A stretch of DNA of 45,242 bases from Calothrix sp. CSU_2_0. Lineage in GTDB: Bacteria > Cyanobacteriota > Cyanobacteriia > Cyanobacteriales > Nostocaceae. Below, piece by piece: positions 1 to 8,430 of the stretch. The DNA lies in NCBI GenBank assembly GCA_012034595.1, contig JAAUPE010000049.1, forward strand, positions 1 to 45,242, given 5' to 3'. The translations under genes and the position numbers were made by a program. Within the stretch, counting starts at the first letter, position 1, and each line of letters begins with the position of its first letter. The notes under the pieces are model-generated. The model saw only the letters and a list, made by a program, of their open reading frames with translations. It was not told where the DNA came from and did no database searches.

Positions 1-19
1 GACAGCGAATGTATCCAAA

Positions 20-205
20 TCAAAATCCAAGCCTTGTACTGAGCGACAGCGAATGTATCCAAAATCCAAAATCCAAAGCTTGTACTGAGCGACAGCGAAT
101 GTATCCAAAAATCCAAAATCCAAAATCTAAAATCCAAAATTCCAAAATCCAAAATCCAAAATCTAAAATCCAAAATCCAAAATCATAAAATCTAAAATCC
201 AAAAT
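20..205. repeat. Heptad short tandem repeat tract (CCAAAAT type)
   Basis: Runs of the unit CCAAAAT, with TCTAAAAT variants, fill most of this stretch. They are preceded by three copies of a 16-bp sequence (GACAGCGAATGTATCC) at 1-16, 45-60 and 91-106. Heptad arrays of this kind are known as STRR sequences in heterocystous cyanobacteria. Any reading frame through the tract is an artefact of the repeat. The same unit recurs at 2683-2711, 15002-15056 and 45165-45242. Confidence 0.9.
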
Positions 206-235
206 GGTATAGTCTTTGTTTTCTATTCAAAATAT

Positions 236-261
236 AGAGCGATCGCAATTGCGATCGCTCT
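236..261. repeat. 26-bp perfect palindrome made of two HIP1 sites
   Basis: Two GCGATCGC octamers face each other around an AATT centre, giving a perfect palindrome with AG and CT ends. It lies downstream of the TPR gene that ends at 366 on the minus strand, so it could act as a transcript-end hairpin. It has no obvious T-tract. Confidence 0.7.
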
Positions 262-365
262 GTTATCTTCCCATATTTTATTATTTTATTAATTATTAGA
301 TACACCTAAATTCATCCTTCGATACCTCCAAATTATCATTCAATTTTTAGTTGAATGTCAAATCC

Positions 366-1700
366 TCAAATAGAAGGCTCTGCACCCAATTTATGCATGG
401 TTTTTAACATTTGCTGTGCTTGTGCTTCATCTCCCATTTTTTTATAGATTTGGTATGCTTGACGGTAGTGATAAATAGCATCTCGATGTTGATTCAACTT
501 TTGAAATACTGCTCCCATTGCAAGTTCAACCCTTGCTTCTTCTACGGGCATTTTTAATTCTTGGGTAAGAATTAAAGCTGTATGCAAAAATCCTAAAGCT
601 TTTGTATATAATCTTTCATGGTAGTAAATAGTGCCAATGTTAAAAAATAATTGTTGCTGGCTTTGTTTTGCACCAATTTCCTGCAAAATTATGAGAGACT
701 GCTGATAATAATTCAAAGCTTTGCTGTTTTTACCTATATTCTGATAAGCGATCGCAATTCTCGATAATGCCGCAGCTTCTCCAAAGCGATTACCAATTTC
801 TCTACTGATGTGTAGGGATTCGGTGTTATATGCAATCGCTTGTTCGGTTTGGTTTGTCTGAGTGCATACATCGCTCAATCCTTGAAGAATTGCGCTTCTA
901 ACCCGCTTTTCCCCAAGTGTGTTGGAAATTTCTAATGCTTTTGTGAGGTAGTCTTTTGCTCTGGCATATTGGTTGATACCTTTGTATGCTTGTCCAAGAC
1001 TGTGAAGACTCACCATGACTAAATCTTGGTTATTATTTTCCCGTGCGATCGCAAGTGCTTGAGCGCAAAAATCGATTGCCATCTCCCAACCACGCAATTG
1101 CAGGTAAATACTTCCTAAGTTAACTAATGAGTCTGCTGCTGCTTTCACATCCCCCAATTCGCGAGCCATTGTCAAAGCTCTGTTCTCGTAGTCTAAGGCT
1201 TTTTGGAAGTCTCCTAAAAACTGGTAAACATTTCCTAAGGAACCTAAAGCGCTTTTTTGCCAGTTACGTTCGTTCATTTCGCAAGCAAGGGCAAATTGTA
1301 TTTGAAAGCACTCTATCGCTTTTTGATACTGCCCTAAGTTTTGGTAGTTTGTCCCTTCTCCCCAAAATCCAGCTATCTGTAAAACGCGGTTTCCCGTGTC
1401 ACGGGTGATTTTTATCAGTCGCGAAAAATAATCTAAGGATTCATTAAATTTACTTAATTGACGGTAACAATTTGCAATATTATAAAGTGCAATTTCTTGA
1501 GTATTTTTATCGTCTTTTTTTTCTGAAAGCTTTAAAAGTTCTTTGTAATAATCTAGAGCTTGGGAAAAATCAAACGCACTCTCACAAGCAATTCCTAATT
1601 CACCTAAATAAGTCATTTGCTCCCTCACATGTTGAGTTTGACGGCTATTTGATAGCTGTTTGAGCAGTTTTGCGATATTTTGTCGAGATTCCTTAGTCAT
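366..1700 (-). CDS. TPR-repeat protein
   Basis: Tetratricopeptide scaffold with about nine to ten tandem TPR units covering nearly the whole protein. The repeats carry LGN-like signatures such as LGNVYQFLGDFQKALDY and LGSIYLQL. No enzymatic domain or signal peptide is visible, so a cytoplasmic protein-protein interaction role is inferred. The open frame extends upstream to a TTG at 1736. The ATG at 1700 (MTKESRQ) was chosen as the first ATG, but no strong Shine-Dalgarno sequence supports either start. It stands alone, with a large repeat-rich gap upstream. Partner unknown. Confidence 0.85.
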   Translation of the reverse strand: MTKESRQNIAKLLKQLSNSRQTQHVREQMTYLGELGIACESAFDFSQALDYYKELLKLSEKKDDKNTQEIALYNIANCYRQLSKFNESLDYFSRLIKITRDTGNRVLQIAGFWGEGTNYQNLGQYQKAIECFQIQFALACEMNERNWQKSALGSLGNVYQFLGDFQKALDYENRALTMARELGDVKAAADSLVNLGSIYLQLRGWEMAIDFCAQALAIARENNNQDLVMVSLHSLGQAYKGINQYARAKDYLTKALEISNTLGEKRVRSAILQGLSDVCTQTNQTEQAIAYNTESLHISREIGNRFGEAAALSRIAIAYQNIGKNSKALNYYQQSLIILQEIGAKQSQQQLFFNIGTIYYHERLYTKALGFLHTALILTQELKMPVEEARVELAMGAVFQKLNQHRDAIYHYRQAYQIYKKMGDEAQAQQMLKTMHKLGAEPSI

Positions 1701-2352
1701 TAGCGGATTTGATTGATGTCGAAGAACTATGGACAAAAGATACTAATCGTTCTAGGGCTTAAATATATAACTATATTGTTACGCAACTAATGAGCGATGG
1801 AACGATAGAGTAATAGTTTACATTATGTTTGTGCTGATGAAAGCTTACTGTACAAGCTTTTTAATGTGGATTTTCAATGCGATCGCAAGAGACTAATTTG
1901 AGAATTAAGAAGATTCTCAGCTTGCTGGGTACATCTTGGTATAATTTCGCGATATTTTGGTGATGATAAGCAAGCAGAAAACTAATATTTTTTGAGAGAT
2001 AAAAAACTATTCTCAAATATTATCTCAAATATAAGGTTATTACTCTCTATGAGATGCGATCGTTCTTTGTAACAAATCAATATTTATGATGTAAGTTTCA
2101 TCCACTTTGCTAGCTTATTCATTAATGATAATTTGTCTTTTCTTAATTTAGCTGAGGGATGTTCCCCCTTTATTTAGTAATTGATGTAACTTCTCTTTGA
2201 TGCTGCACTCCATGAAAAGGTACAAATGCAAAATGCAAAGTAGATACCGCAGGTTCGTGGCTTTTTCTCGAATCGCGTCTATTGCATCTAGTATGTGGGA
2301 TTTGAGTTTTATGGCTGAAAAAATAATTCCTAAAAAGATAAAATTATCTTGG

Positions 2353-2450
2353 GTAATTTATTTTGGTTAATTTATTTTGAGTAATTTATTTTGAGTAATT
2401 TATTTTGAGTAATATATCTTGGGTAATTTATCTTGAGTAATTTATATTGG
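2353..2450. repeat. 14-bp tandem repeat, seven copies
   Basis: Seven consecutive 14-bp units with consensus GTAATTTATTTTGA. The first four are nearly identical and the last three carry one to three substitutions. The array is in an intergenic region and encodes nothing recognisable. Confidence 0.9.
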
Positions 2451-2682
2451 GTAGATGCAATTAATTTGTTATTCGATAACACCTTGAATAAAGCAGTTGC
2501 AAAAACTTTTGAATCAGTAATGTAGAAAAAAATTGCTATATTTTTATTTGCAGTTATAGCAATTCTTTATTAACCCTGAAAAAGTATATAAAAATCCTAG
2601 ATAATAAGCCCTGTGATACCAATTTGAAAAATAATTGCGACAGATGGTGTCGCGAAAAGCTTATGCAGTAGATATTTCACAA

Positions 2683-2711
2683 TCTAAAATCCAAAATCCA
2701 AAATCCAAAAT
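2683..2711. repeat. Short heptad repeat tract
   Basis: Four CCAAAAT-type units, the same family as the tract at the left end of the window. Confidence 0.85.
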
Positions 2712-3529
2712 GGTATGAGTAGCCTACATCAACGTGAAAACTAAATCAATTGTGGAGTGAAAAATCATACTCCGAAACCCCGAATCAAGCTACACCCTTA
2801 CAATATATTTGAGATGTACAAATATATTTATCTTTTTCACAAACGATTTAGGACTGCTATAGTTATTAGCTTTAACTACATTACAAGTAAGCTTTGCTAG
2901 CAATGTATTTTAGTATACGACATACTTTTGTATCTAATATAAATTTTTGAATGTAATAATTACTGTATTTCTGTAAAGACTTAGTAAAGCAGTTGGAGCG
3001 AATTATACGGGGAATATCCCATTTATTAAATTTATTGTCACGCTGTAGATTGCTTACCCTCTGGAGTATGAAGCGTCGCTTAGTAAAGCATCTTGGAGAT
3101 TATTCGCTTCACTTTGTTATGCTGAGAATGACAATTGATTGTGTATTTACAAAAGTGGAATACTTCCATTGTGCTAACTCCTGTATTCTAATGATAATTT
3201 TCCATTTATATGTATAGTGATGAACTTGTATTGCAATATCTATTCAGCGAAAATCTAGCTAAATTAGAAGTGAGTTAGACAGGGTGTAGAGAAAATAATC
3301 AATTGGAAATAAGCAATTTGGAATAGGCAATCCGAAATAGATATTACAGAAATATCTAAAGCCATTATCCATATTTTTTTAAATTAAATATATAGAGTTT
3401 GACAGAGTTAGAAAACTTTCGCCAACACTAACATGGTTGAAAAGAATGAATATGCACGCTTATCTGCATGATTTGATTTACATGGCTTGAAGTGTCGCTT
3501 ATACCTAATTTCAATTGAGAGAGTTTTTC

Positions 3530-4408
3530 ATGTACCAATCAAACCCGGAAGATAATTCCAGAGAACAAGCTTTGTTTGCCAGTAACCTCAAACATGGGGT
3601 TTGGTTGTTAGGTATTGGAGCTTGGGTATTTGCAATTTTGGATAGAATTGTTGCGGTATTTGCTGATAACTATTTGTCTAATTTAGAAACAATTCAATTA
3701 CTAGCCACTTGTTTTTTCTTCTTGAGTTGGTTTTTTCTCAAACCAGAGAAAATCGATGACAAATCTATTATTAATAGTCAGCAACTAGCTAGATACAGCC
3801 AAGACAAAGTTACTAATTTACGAAAACGTCACATCATTAGCCAAGAATATATTTTGCCTTACTCCCATCTTTGCCAAATATATCATTTACTAAATTTAAA
3901 ACATTTAGAAACAATCCATAAATTTAGTCTTAATAACCTGAGAATAGTTAATATAACTCATTCTCAGGCAACAAGCCAAGGTGGTATAATCAAATTTCAA
4001 ACAGCTTTAGATTCACCAATCAACGCTTTAAGAATTTGGCGACAGGAACAGGTAGAAGTTGATCTAACTCTCCACAATCCTTATACTGTCGAACTTAGTG
4101 TTCCAGTTTACAACGACAAACGGGTTAATGTTGTATTCAACGTTTTGCCCATCACAAATAACGAACATTACTTCTTCATCGACATTTACAGTAATCTCCA
4201 ATGGTTTAAACCACTTTTACAAATACTCTTTCATTGTGCTGCTTGCTTAACACTATTTGAAGATTTATCTTACCTACGTGCGATCGCAGAACGGAATGTG
4301 GAAAAATTATTCTGTGCTAGTAAGCTCTCGAACCACTCCTCCATGTACCTCTACAATCGCTTTGTCGAACTCTACGGTTCGCAAGCACAAGTACCCCTTC
4401 TACCATAA
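3530..4408 (+). CDS. Conserved hypothetical membrane protein
   Basis: 292-residue protein that I do not assign to a named family. The N-terminal third has two hydrophobic segments (about residues 24-46 and 56-70, the second containing CFFFLSWFFL), so membrane anchoring is likely. The rest is soluble-looking with a hydrophobic stretch near residues 235-250. The ATG at 3530 has GAGAG about seven bases upstream and is preferred over the in-frame TTG at 3515. The last ~43 codons, from the HIP1 site at 4280, recur as a broken copy at 6136-6262, on the far side of the monooxygenase gene. Function unknown. Confidence 0.8.
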   Translation: MYQSNPEDNSREQALFASNLKHGVWLLGIGAWVFAILDRIVAVFADNYLSNLETIQLLATCFFFLSWFFLKPEKIDDKSIINSQQLARYSQDKVTNLRKRHIISQEYILPYSHLCQIYHLLNLKHLETIHKFSLNNLRIVNITHSQATSQGGIIKFQTALDSPINALRIWRQEQVEVDLTLHNPYTVELSVPVYNDKRVNVVFNVLPITNNEHYFFIDIYSNLQWFKPLLQILFHCAACLTLFEDLSYLRAIAERNVEKLFCASKLSNHSSMYLYNRFVELYGSQAQVPLLP

Positions 4409-4493
4409 GACATCTCCAAAATAGTAATATTTTATGGTAAAAGAATATTGCATGATGTTTTGGGTGCAAATTTTCCCATCAGTAACGTGGAAA

Positions 4494-6008
4494 TCAAATA
4501 CGATCGCTTTTAACCGATCGCGAACGCTTGTGAATTTTTGAAGCAGAATTGCTGAATATCAGCACACCGTCTTCAATAGCCTCACGACGAACCATCTTCT
4601 TGTCACGCTTGTAGCTCTGTGCGCCAATCCAGGGTTCGCGATCGCCCTGCTTTGGCAACAAGTGCATGACGCGCTGTATGTAGCCAGAGGAGAAATTCTC
4701 AACCAATGGACGCGCAGTCATATTCTGTTCTTCATCCCGCAGACGCGGCGTACACTGAGGAGAACCAGTCTTATCCATGTGATTAATAATGCGGCAAATA
4801 TATTCAGCTATCAGGTCGGCACGTAGAGTCCAGGAGGCGTTAATGTAGCCAAAGACCGAAACAAGGTTAGGTACATTGGAATACATCATGCCCTTGTAGA
4901 CATAGGTATTCGAGAAGTCTACTGGCTGACCGTCAACGTCGAATTTTACATCCCCAAGCACAACCAGATTCAGTCCCGTTGCCGTGACAATGATATCGGC
5001 TTCCAGTTCCTGACTCGATTTTAGGAGGATGCCCCTTTCAGTGAAAGTCTCTATATCATCGGTGACAACTGATGCCTTACCTGACTTGATCGCCTGAAAC
5101 AGGTCGCTGTTTGCCACTAGGCAGAGACGCTGGTCCCAAGGATTGTAGTGCGGTGTAAAATGTGTCTCGACATCATAGTCAGCACCAAGTTCTTGACGCA
5201 CCATGTCGATCAGCTTCTGCTTGGTCATCTCCGGTTTAGCACGCATAGTCCGATAAGATAGCTGTTGGAGCGCGATGTACTTCAAACGCATGATGAGATA
5301 GGTCAGTTTTGCGGGTAGAAACTTCCTCAGCAAGTTGGCAGTGGCATCCTCGTCGGAACGGGAAAAAAGATAACTTGGTGAACGTTGCAGCATTACTACA
5401 TGTTCTGCATCTTTAGACATTTCTGGTACTAAGGTGATAGCGGTTGCTCCGGAGCCGATGACGACCACCTTTTTACCGCGATAATCGAGAGCCTTGTCCC
5501 ATTTTTGCGGATGAATTATCTTGCCCTCGAAGCGATCGCGACCTTTAAATTCGGGGGTATAGCCACCCTTGTAGCTGTAGTAGCCAGAACACATCAGAAG
5601 GAAATTGCAACTGAAGCTGACTGTCTCACCTGTATCTTTGCGTTCAGTTTCAATCATCCAGGTGGCAGAAGTACTTGACCAAGTAGCTTTCTTGACCAAG
5701 TAACCATAGCGGATATGTTGGTCGATACCGTACTCTGTGGCAGTCTCCTTAACATATTTGAGAATTGATGGTCCGTCGGCGATAACTTTCGCTTCTTGCC
5801 AGGGCTTGAAGTTATAGCCGAGTGTATACATATCGCTATCGGAGCGAATACCGGGATAGCGGAAGAGGTCCCAGGTTCCACCCATAGAGTCTCGTCCTTC
5901 CAGAATCATGTAGCTTTTTCCTGGGCACTTGCTCTGTAGCTGGTAAGCCGTGCCGATTCCGGAAAGTCCTGCTCCGACAATCACAACGTCGAAATGTTCT
6001 ATGGACAT
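4494..6008 (-). CDS. Flavin-containing monooxygenase, Baeyer-Villiger type
   Basis: 504-residue FAD/NADPH monooxygenase expected to insert oxygen into a ketone or oxidise a heteroatom; the substrate cannot be read from sequence. The first Rossmann motif GAGLSG is at residues 12-17. The type I BVMO fingerprint F-x-G-x3-H-x3-W-D is at 160-171 (FEGKIIHPQKWD). The second nucleotide-binding motif GSGATA is at 185-190. The ATG at 6008 has AAGGAT about seven bases upstream and matches the expected N-terminus; an upstream extension to 6062 is not needed. By eye it is richer in G+C than its neighbours. It lies between a membrane-protein gene and a decayed copy of that gene's 3' end, which suggests acquisition by transfer. 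Confidence 0.92.
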   Translation of the reverse strand: MSIEHFDVVIVGAGLSGIGTAYQLQSKCPGKSYMILEGRDSMGGTWDLFRYPGIRSDSDMYTLGYNFKPWQEAKVIADGPSILKYVKETATEYGIDQHIRYGYLVKKATWSSTSATWMIETERKDTGETVSFSCNFLLMCSGYYSYKGGYTPEFKGRDRFEGKIIHPQKWDKALDYRGKKVVVIGSGATAITLVPEMSKDAEHVVMLQRSPSYLFSRSDEDATANLLRKFLPAKLTYLIMRLKYIALQQLSYRTMRAKPEMTKQKLIDMVRQELGADYDVETHFTPHYNPWDQRLCLVANSDLFQAIKSGKASVVTDDIETFTERGILLKSSQELEADIIVTATGLNLVVLGDVKFDVDGQPVDFSNTYVYKGMMYSNVPNLVSVFGYINASWTLRADLIAEYICRIINHMDKTGSPQCTPRLRDEEQNMTARPLVENFSSGYIQRVMHLLPKQGDREPWIGAQSYKRDKKMVRREAIEDGVLIFSNSASKIHKRSRSVKSDRI

Positions 6009-6109
6009 GGTTTTATCCTTTTGCCTGCATCTTGGGCAATGAACAGATTCACATCCCTGCAAACTATTCTTGTAATTTACAATGAGTAAATGTAACGCAC
6101 ATTCCCCAC

Positions 6110-6136
6110 CCCAACTGTTATATCTGAACAGTTGGG
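6110..6136. terminator. Stem-loop, 10-bp stem
   Basis: CCCAACTGTT and AACAGTTGGG pair around a 7-base loop. It directly abuts the left end of the duplicated gene fragment and lies upstream of the monooxygenase start. It may be a terminator or a junction scar; no U-tract follows. Confidence 0.45.
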
Positions 6137-6262
6137 CGATCGCAGAACGGAATGTGGAAAAATTATTCTATTCAGGTAAGTTCTCGAACCACAAAAATAT
6201 GTATCTTTCATAATCGCTTTGTCGAACTCTATGGTTCGCAAATCGAAGTTCCTCTTGTTTGA
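6136..6262 (+). pseudogene. Decayed 3' fragment of the 3530-4408 membrane-protein gene
   Basis: Matches the last ~43 codons of the gene at 3530-4408. The first 34 bases, starting at the HIP1 site GCGATCGC, are identical to 4280-4313; later bases diverge. In frame it reads AIAERNVEKLF, then NHKNMYLS and a stop. After a one-base insertion near 6213 the frame resumes as RFVELYGSQIEVPLV and ends at TGA 6260-6262. It has no start codon or N-terminal part, so it is a remnant, not a gene. Flanking sequence on either side is not similar to the parent gene's flanks. Confidence 0.85.
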
Positions 6263-6309
6263 ATAAAATGCAATACCAATCAGGGTAAATAAAATAAAAA
6301 ATAAAATAA

Positions 6310-6333
6310 GGGCAAACAACCGTTTGCCCCTAC
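6310..6333 (+). repeat. GTAGGGG stem-loop repeat
   Basis: GGGCAAACAACCGTTTGCCC followed by CCTAC: an 8-bp stem with loop AACC. Related copies are at 18318-18336 (degenerate), 18348-18371, 29479-29502, 32075-32098, 37200-37223 and 43120-43143. This copy lies just downstream of the ferrochelatase-like gene and could end its transcript. Confidence 0.85.
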
Positions 6334-6378
6334 TGGTAAAATCAATTAAAATACCAAATAATCAAATTCGGTTAATAT

Positions 6379-7506
6379 CTAATGATGATGGTGATGGTGA
6401 TGATGGGCTGTTTGAGGGTTAACATTCACCGCATCCGCAGATAATAACTCAGCAATCTGAGTATCAGCCCAATTCGCTGCCGTAGCTAAGAAATCTGCAT
6501 TATCATTTACACAAGCCATCTGCACGTAATTAACATGAGGATGCTTTTTCTCCAATCCATGAATAATGTGGTGGACATCCAGTAGTGTTTCGTGATTTTC
6601 GGTAGCAAAACCGATAGGCATAAACATTATCGCTTTTGCACCAAGCTGAATCAAATTTTTTGCTGCTTGTTCGGCGTTTGGTTGTGTCCATTCAATTAAT
6701 GGGGTATCGTGGTTTAACCAACCAACGGAAATTAAGGGGTAACGGTTGATTAATTTATCCCGCACCAAGTCATATAATGCTTGACTTTCGACAATTCCGG
6801 AAGTGAAACCTTTGGCTTTGTGGGGACAACCGTGGTTCATCAAGATAATACCAATTTCCGAGGGTAAATAAGCCCCATTTAAATCGGTATGAATTTTATC
6901 TTCAACTATACGCGCCATCAAATCAATATATTCAGGTTCATTATAGAAAGAAGGAATATAGCGTAATCCTTTTAACCAATGTTCCCCACCATCTGCAAGT
7001 TCTGTTAAGGCATTATTAACCTGTTCGATCGCAATTCCACTGGTAAAAATCGAATCAACCACCAGCAATGGGTAGATCAAAATTTTATCAAATCCCTGAC
7101 CCTTAATTTCCGCTAAAACTTGATGGGGCAGAAAAGGAGCGCAGAAATTAAATGCTTTAAAGACTTGGATACCTTCACCCCATTTGGTTTGTAATTGCTT
7201 TTCGATACCTTCACGCTGCTTTTCAAAAATGGCATTATGGGGTGAAATAAAGTCATGATGGGTATGTCCCCATTCATGTCGATCAAAAAGTGCCAGAAGC
7301 TTTGCTAAAGGTGGATAAATCCAAGTTGGAACGGGAGCAAATTTGGCTGTTAGCAGATTTAAAGCTTGTTCGTTATAGTTTGCAAAATCTTCATAACTTT
7401 CAACTTCTCCATAACCCATCAACAATACAGCTACCCTTTGCTTGTTTGTTTCCTGGTGTGATAGATGTTCATCTGCGTGCTGTAACTTTTCTGGTGTAGC
7501 AACCAC
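6379..7506 (-). CDS. Ferrochelatase-family protein with C-terminal His8 tail
   Basis: 375-residue protein of the ferrochelatase (HemH)/CbiX chelatase superfamily. The ferrochelatase-like block MPIGFATENHETLLDV matches the family's PIGF-x4-E-T-L motif. Residues 224-229 (NHGCPH) take the place of the usual S-A-H-G-x-P, with H225 as the candidate metal-site histidine. The N-terminal LLMGYG replaces the usual LLNLGGP. It lacks the C-terminal CAB-type membrane segment seen in canonical cyanobacterial ferrochelatase. It ends in eight consecutive histidines (368-375), typical of metal storage or delivery tails. It may be a divergent ferrochelatase or a chelatase for another tetrapyrrole; the metal is unknown. 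Confidence 0.8.
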   Translation of the reverse strand: MVATPEKLQHADEHLSHQETNKQRVAVLLMGYGEVESYEDFANYNEQALNLLTAKFAPVPTWIYPPLAKLLALFDRHEWGHTHHDFISPHNAIFEKQREGIEKQLQTKWGEGIQVFKAFNFCAPFLPHQVLAEIKGQGFDKILIYPLLVVDSIFTSGIAIEQVNNALTELADGGEHWLKGLRYIPSFYNEPEYIDLMARIVEDKIHTDLNGAYLPSEIGIILMNHGCPHKAKGFTSGIVESQALYDLVRDKLINRYPLISVGWLNHDTPLIEWTQPNAEQAAKNLIQLGAKAIMFMPIGFATENHETLLDVHHIIHGLEKKHPHVNYVQMACVNDNADFLATAANWADTQIAELLSADAVNVNPQTAHHHHHHHH

Positions 7507-7806
7507 AATTGTTTCCTCGAATGCAACCTAGAGTTCAGAAATTGTTTTTGTGGGTTTTTCCCCTCTAAGTTATTATCCTACCCAGGGGGATAAGATGGCT
7601 AGTTAATCAATAACAATATTTCTAAAGATATATCCAGAATAAATCGGCTGTAACCCTTAAGATATATAGATTGTGTCGGATTTGATAGATTGAAATGTAA
7701 CGTTAAGTTATAAATATATTTGTGTGGAAATTGGGCATAAGGTCAGAAACGGGTCAATAAAAAGGGTTATTTTAATTTTTGGTATAGGAACAACCCCAAA
7801 ATACTG
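7507..7806. other. Intergenic spacer between divergent genes
   Basis: About 300 bp between the start of the ferrochelatase-like gene (minus) and the start of the small hydrolase-like gene (plus). It must carry both promoters. It is AT-rich, and I see no palindrome or repeat that stands out. Confidence 0.5.
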
Positions 7807-8370
7807 ATGACTATTATTATTTGTCCTGGTATTCACGAACAAGCTTTAACTGATAGGTTTGTTTCACAATTATTTGGGGATAGTTCTAATAATATTAATT
7901 ACCCAAATATACTTATTCCTCCAAGTGAGGGAATTTTACCTATATCGGGTTTACATCTCTTACATTTTTTAAACCAAAATATTGGCGATAAGCAAACAAC
8001 ACCAATTACATTTATTAGCTTTAGTGCTGGTGTGGTTGGAGCATTTATTGCAGCAAATTTGTGGGAATTACAAGGAGGGAAAATTAGAACATTTATTGCT
8101 ATGGATGGATGGGGAGTTCCCTTATTTGCTAACTTTCCCATTTATCGTTTCAGCCATGATTATTTTACTCACTGGACTTCCTTATTACTTGGTGGAGGAA
8201 AAGCTAATTTTTATGCAGAACCTAGCGTCAATCACTTAGAAATGTGGAGCAATCCTCAAGCTGTGAAAGGAATATACATTGGATTGTCAACCGTAAATTT
8301 ACCAGAACAAATAACCGGAAAAGCCAGCGATTTTTTACACCTAATCTTAAATAATAAAGAAGAAAAATAG
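7807..8370 (+). CDS. Small alpha/beta-hydrolase-like hypothetical protein
   Basis: 187-residue protein without signal peptide. The N-terminal strand IIICPGIHE and the central SFSAG, flanked by FI and VVGAF, resemble the oxyanion region and nucleophile elbow of alpha/beta hydrolases, although the first elbow glycine is replaced by serine. A histidine in SVNHLEMW could complete a triad. The family is probably a cyanobacterial hypothetical one. The downstream transporter starts 60 bp after the stop in the same direction, so the two may be co-transcribed. Substrate unknown. Confidence 0.7.
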   Translation: MTIIICPGIHEQALTDRFVSQLFGDSSNNINYPNILIPPSEGILPISGLHLLHFLNQNIGDKQTTPITFISFSAGVVGAFIAANLWELQGGKIRTFIAMDGWGVPLFANFPIYRFSHDYFTHWTSLLLGGGKANFYAEPSVNHLEMWSNPQAVKGIYIGLSTVNLPEQITGKASDFLHLILNNKEEK

Positions 8371-8430
8371 TCCGGATAATAACGTTAAAAAATGGGAGTG
8401 AGAAATAGAGACAAGGAATTAGGGATAATA

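Larger units (their letters stand above)
1737..3529. other. Long intergenic region, repeat-rich
   Basis: About 1.8 kb with no convincing gene. It holds the 14-bp tandem array at 2353-2450, a heptad tract at 2683-2711, and around 3050-3140 a sequence resembling a widespread interspersed repeat that generates spurious reading frames. Base composition is very AT-rich. A promoter for the gene starting at 3530 should lie at its right end, but no clear -10/-35 pair stands out. Confidence 0.7.

Noticed and set aside
20-202. 60-codon frame on the minus strand at the left end
   Set aside because: It is a translation of the heptad repeat (FGFWILD periodicity), not a gene.
2993-3217. 74-codon open frame in the long intergenic region
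   Set aside because: No ribosome-binding site, composition unlike a protein, and the sequence around 3060-3140 resembles a dispersed intergenic repeat.
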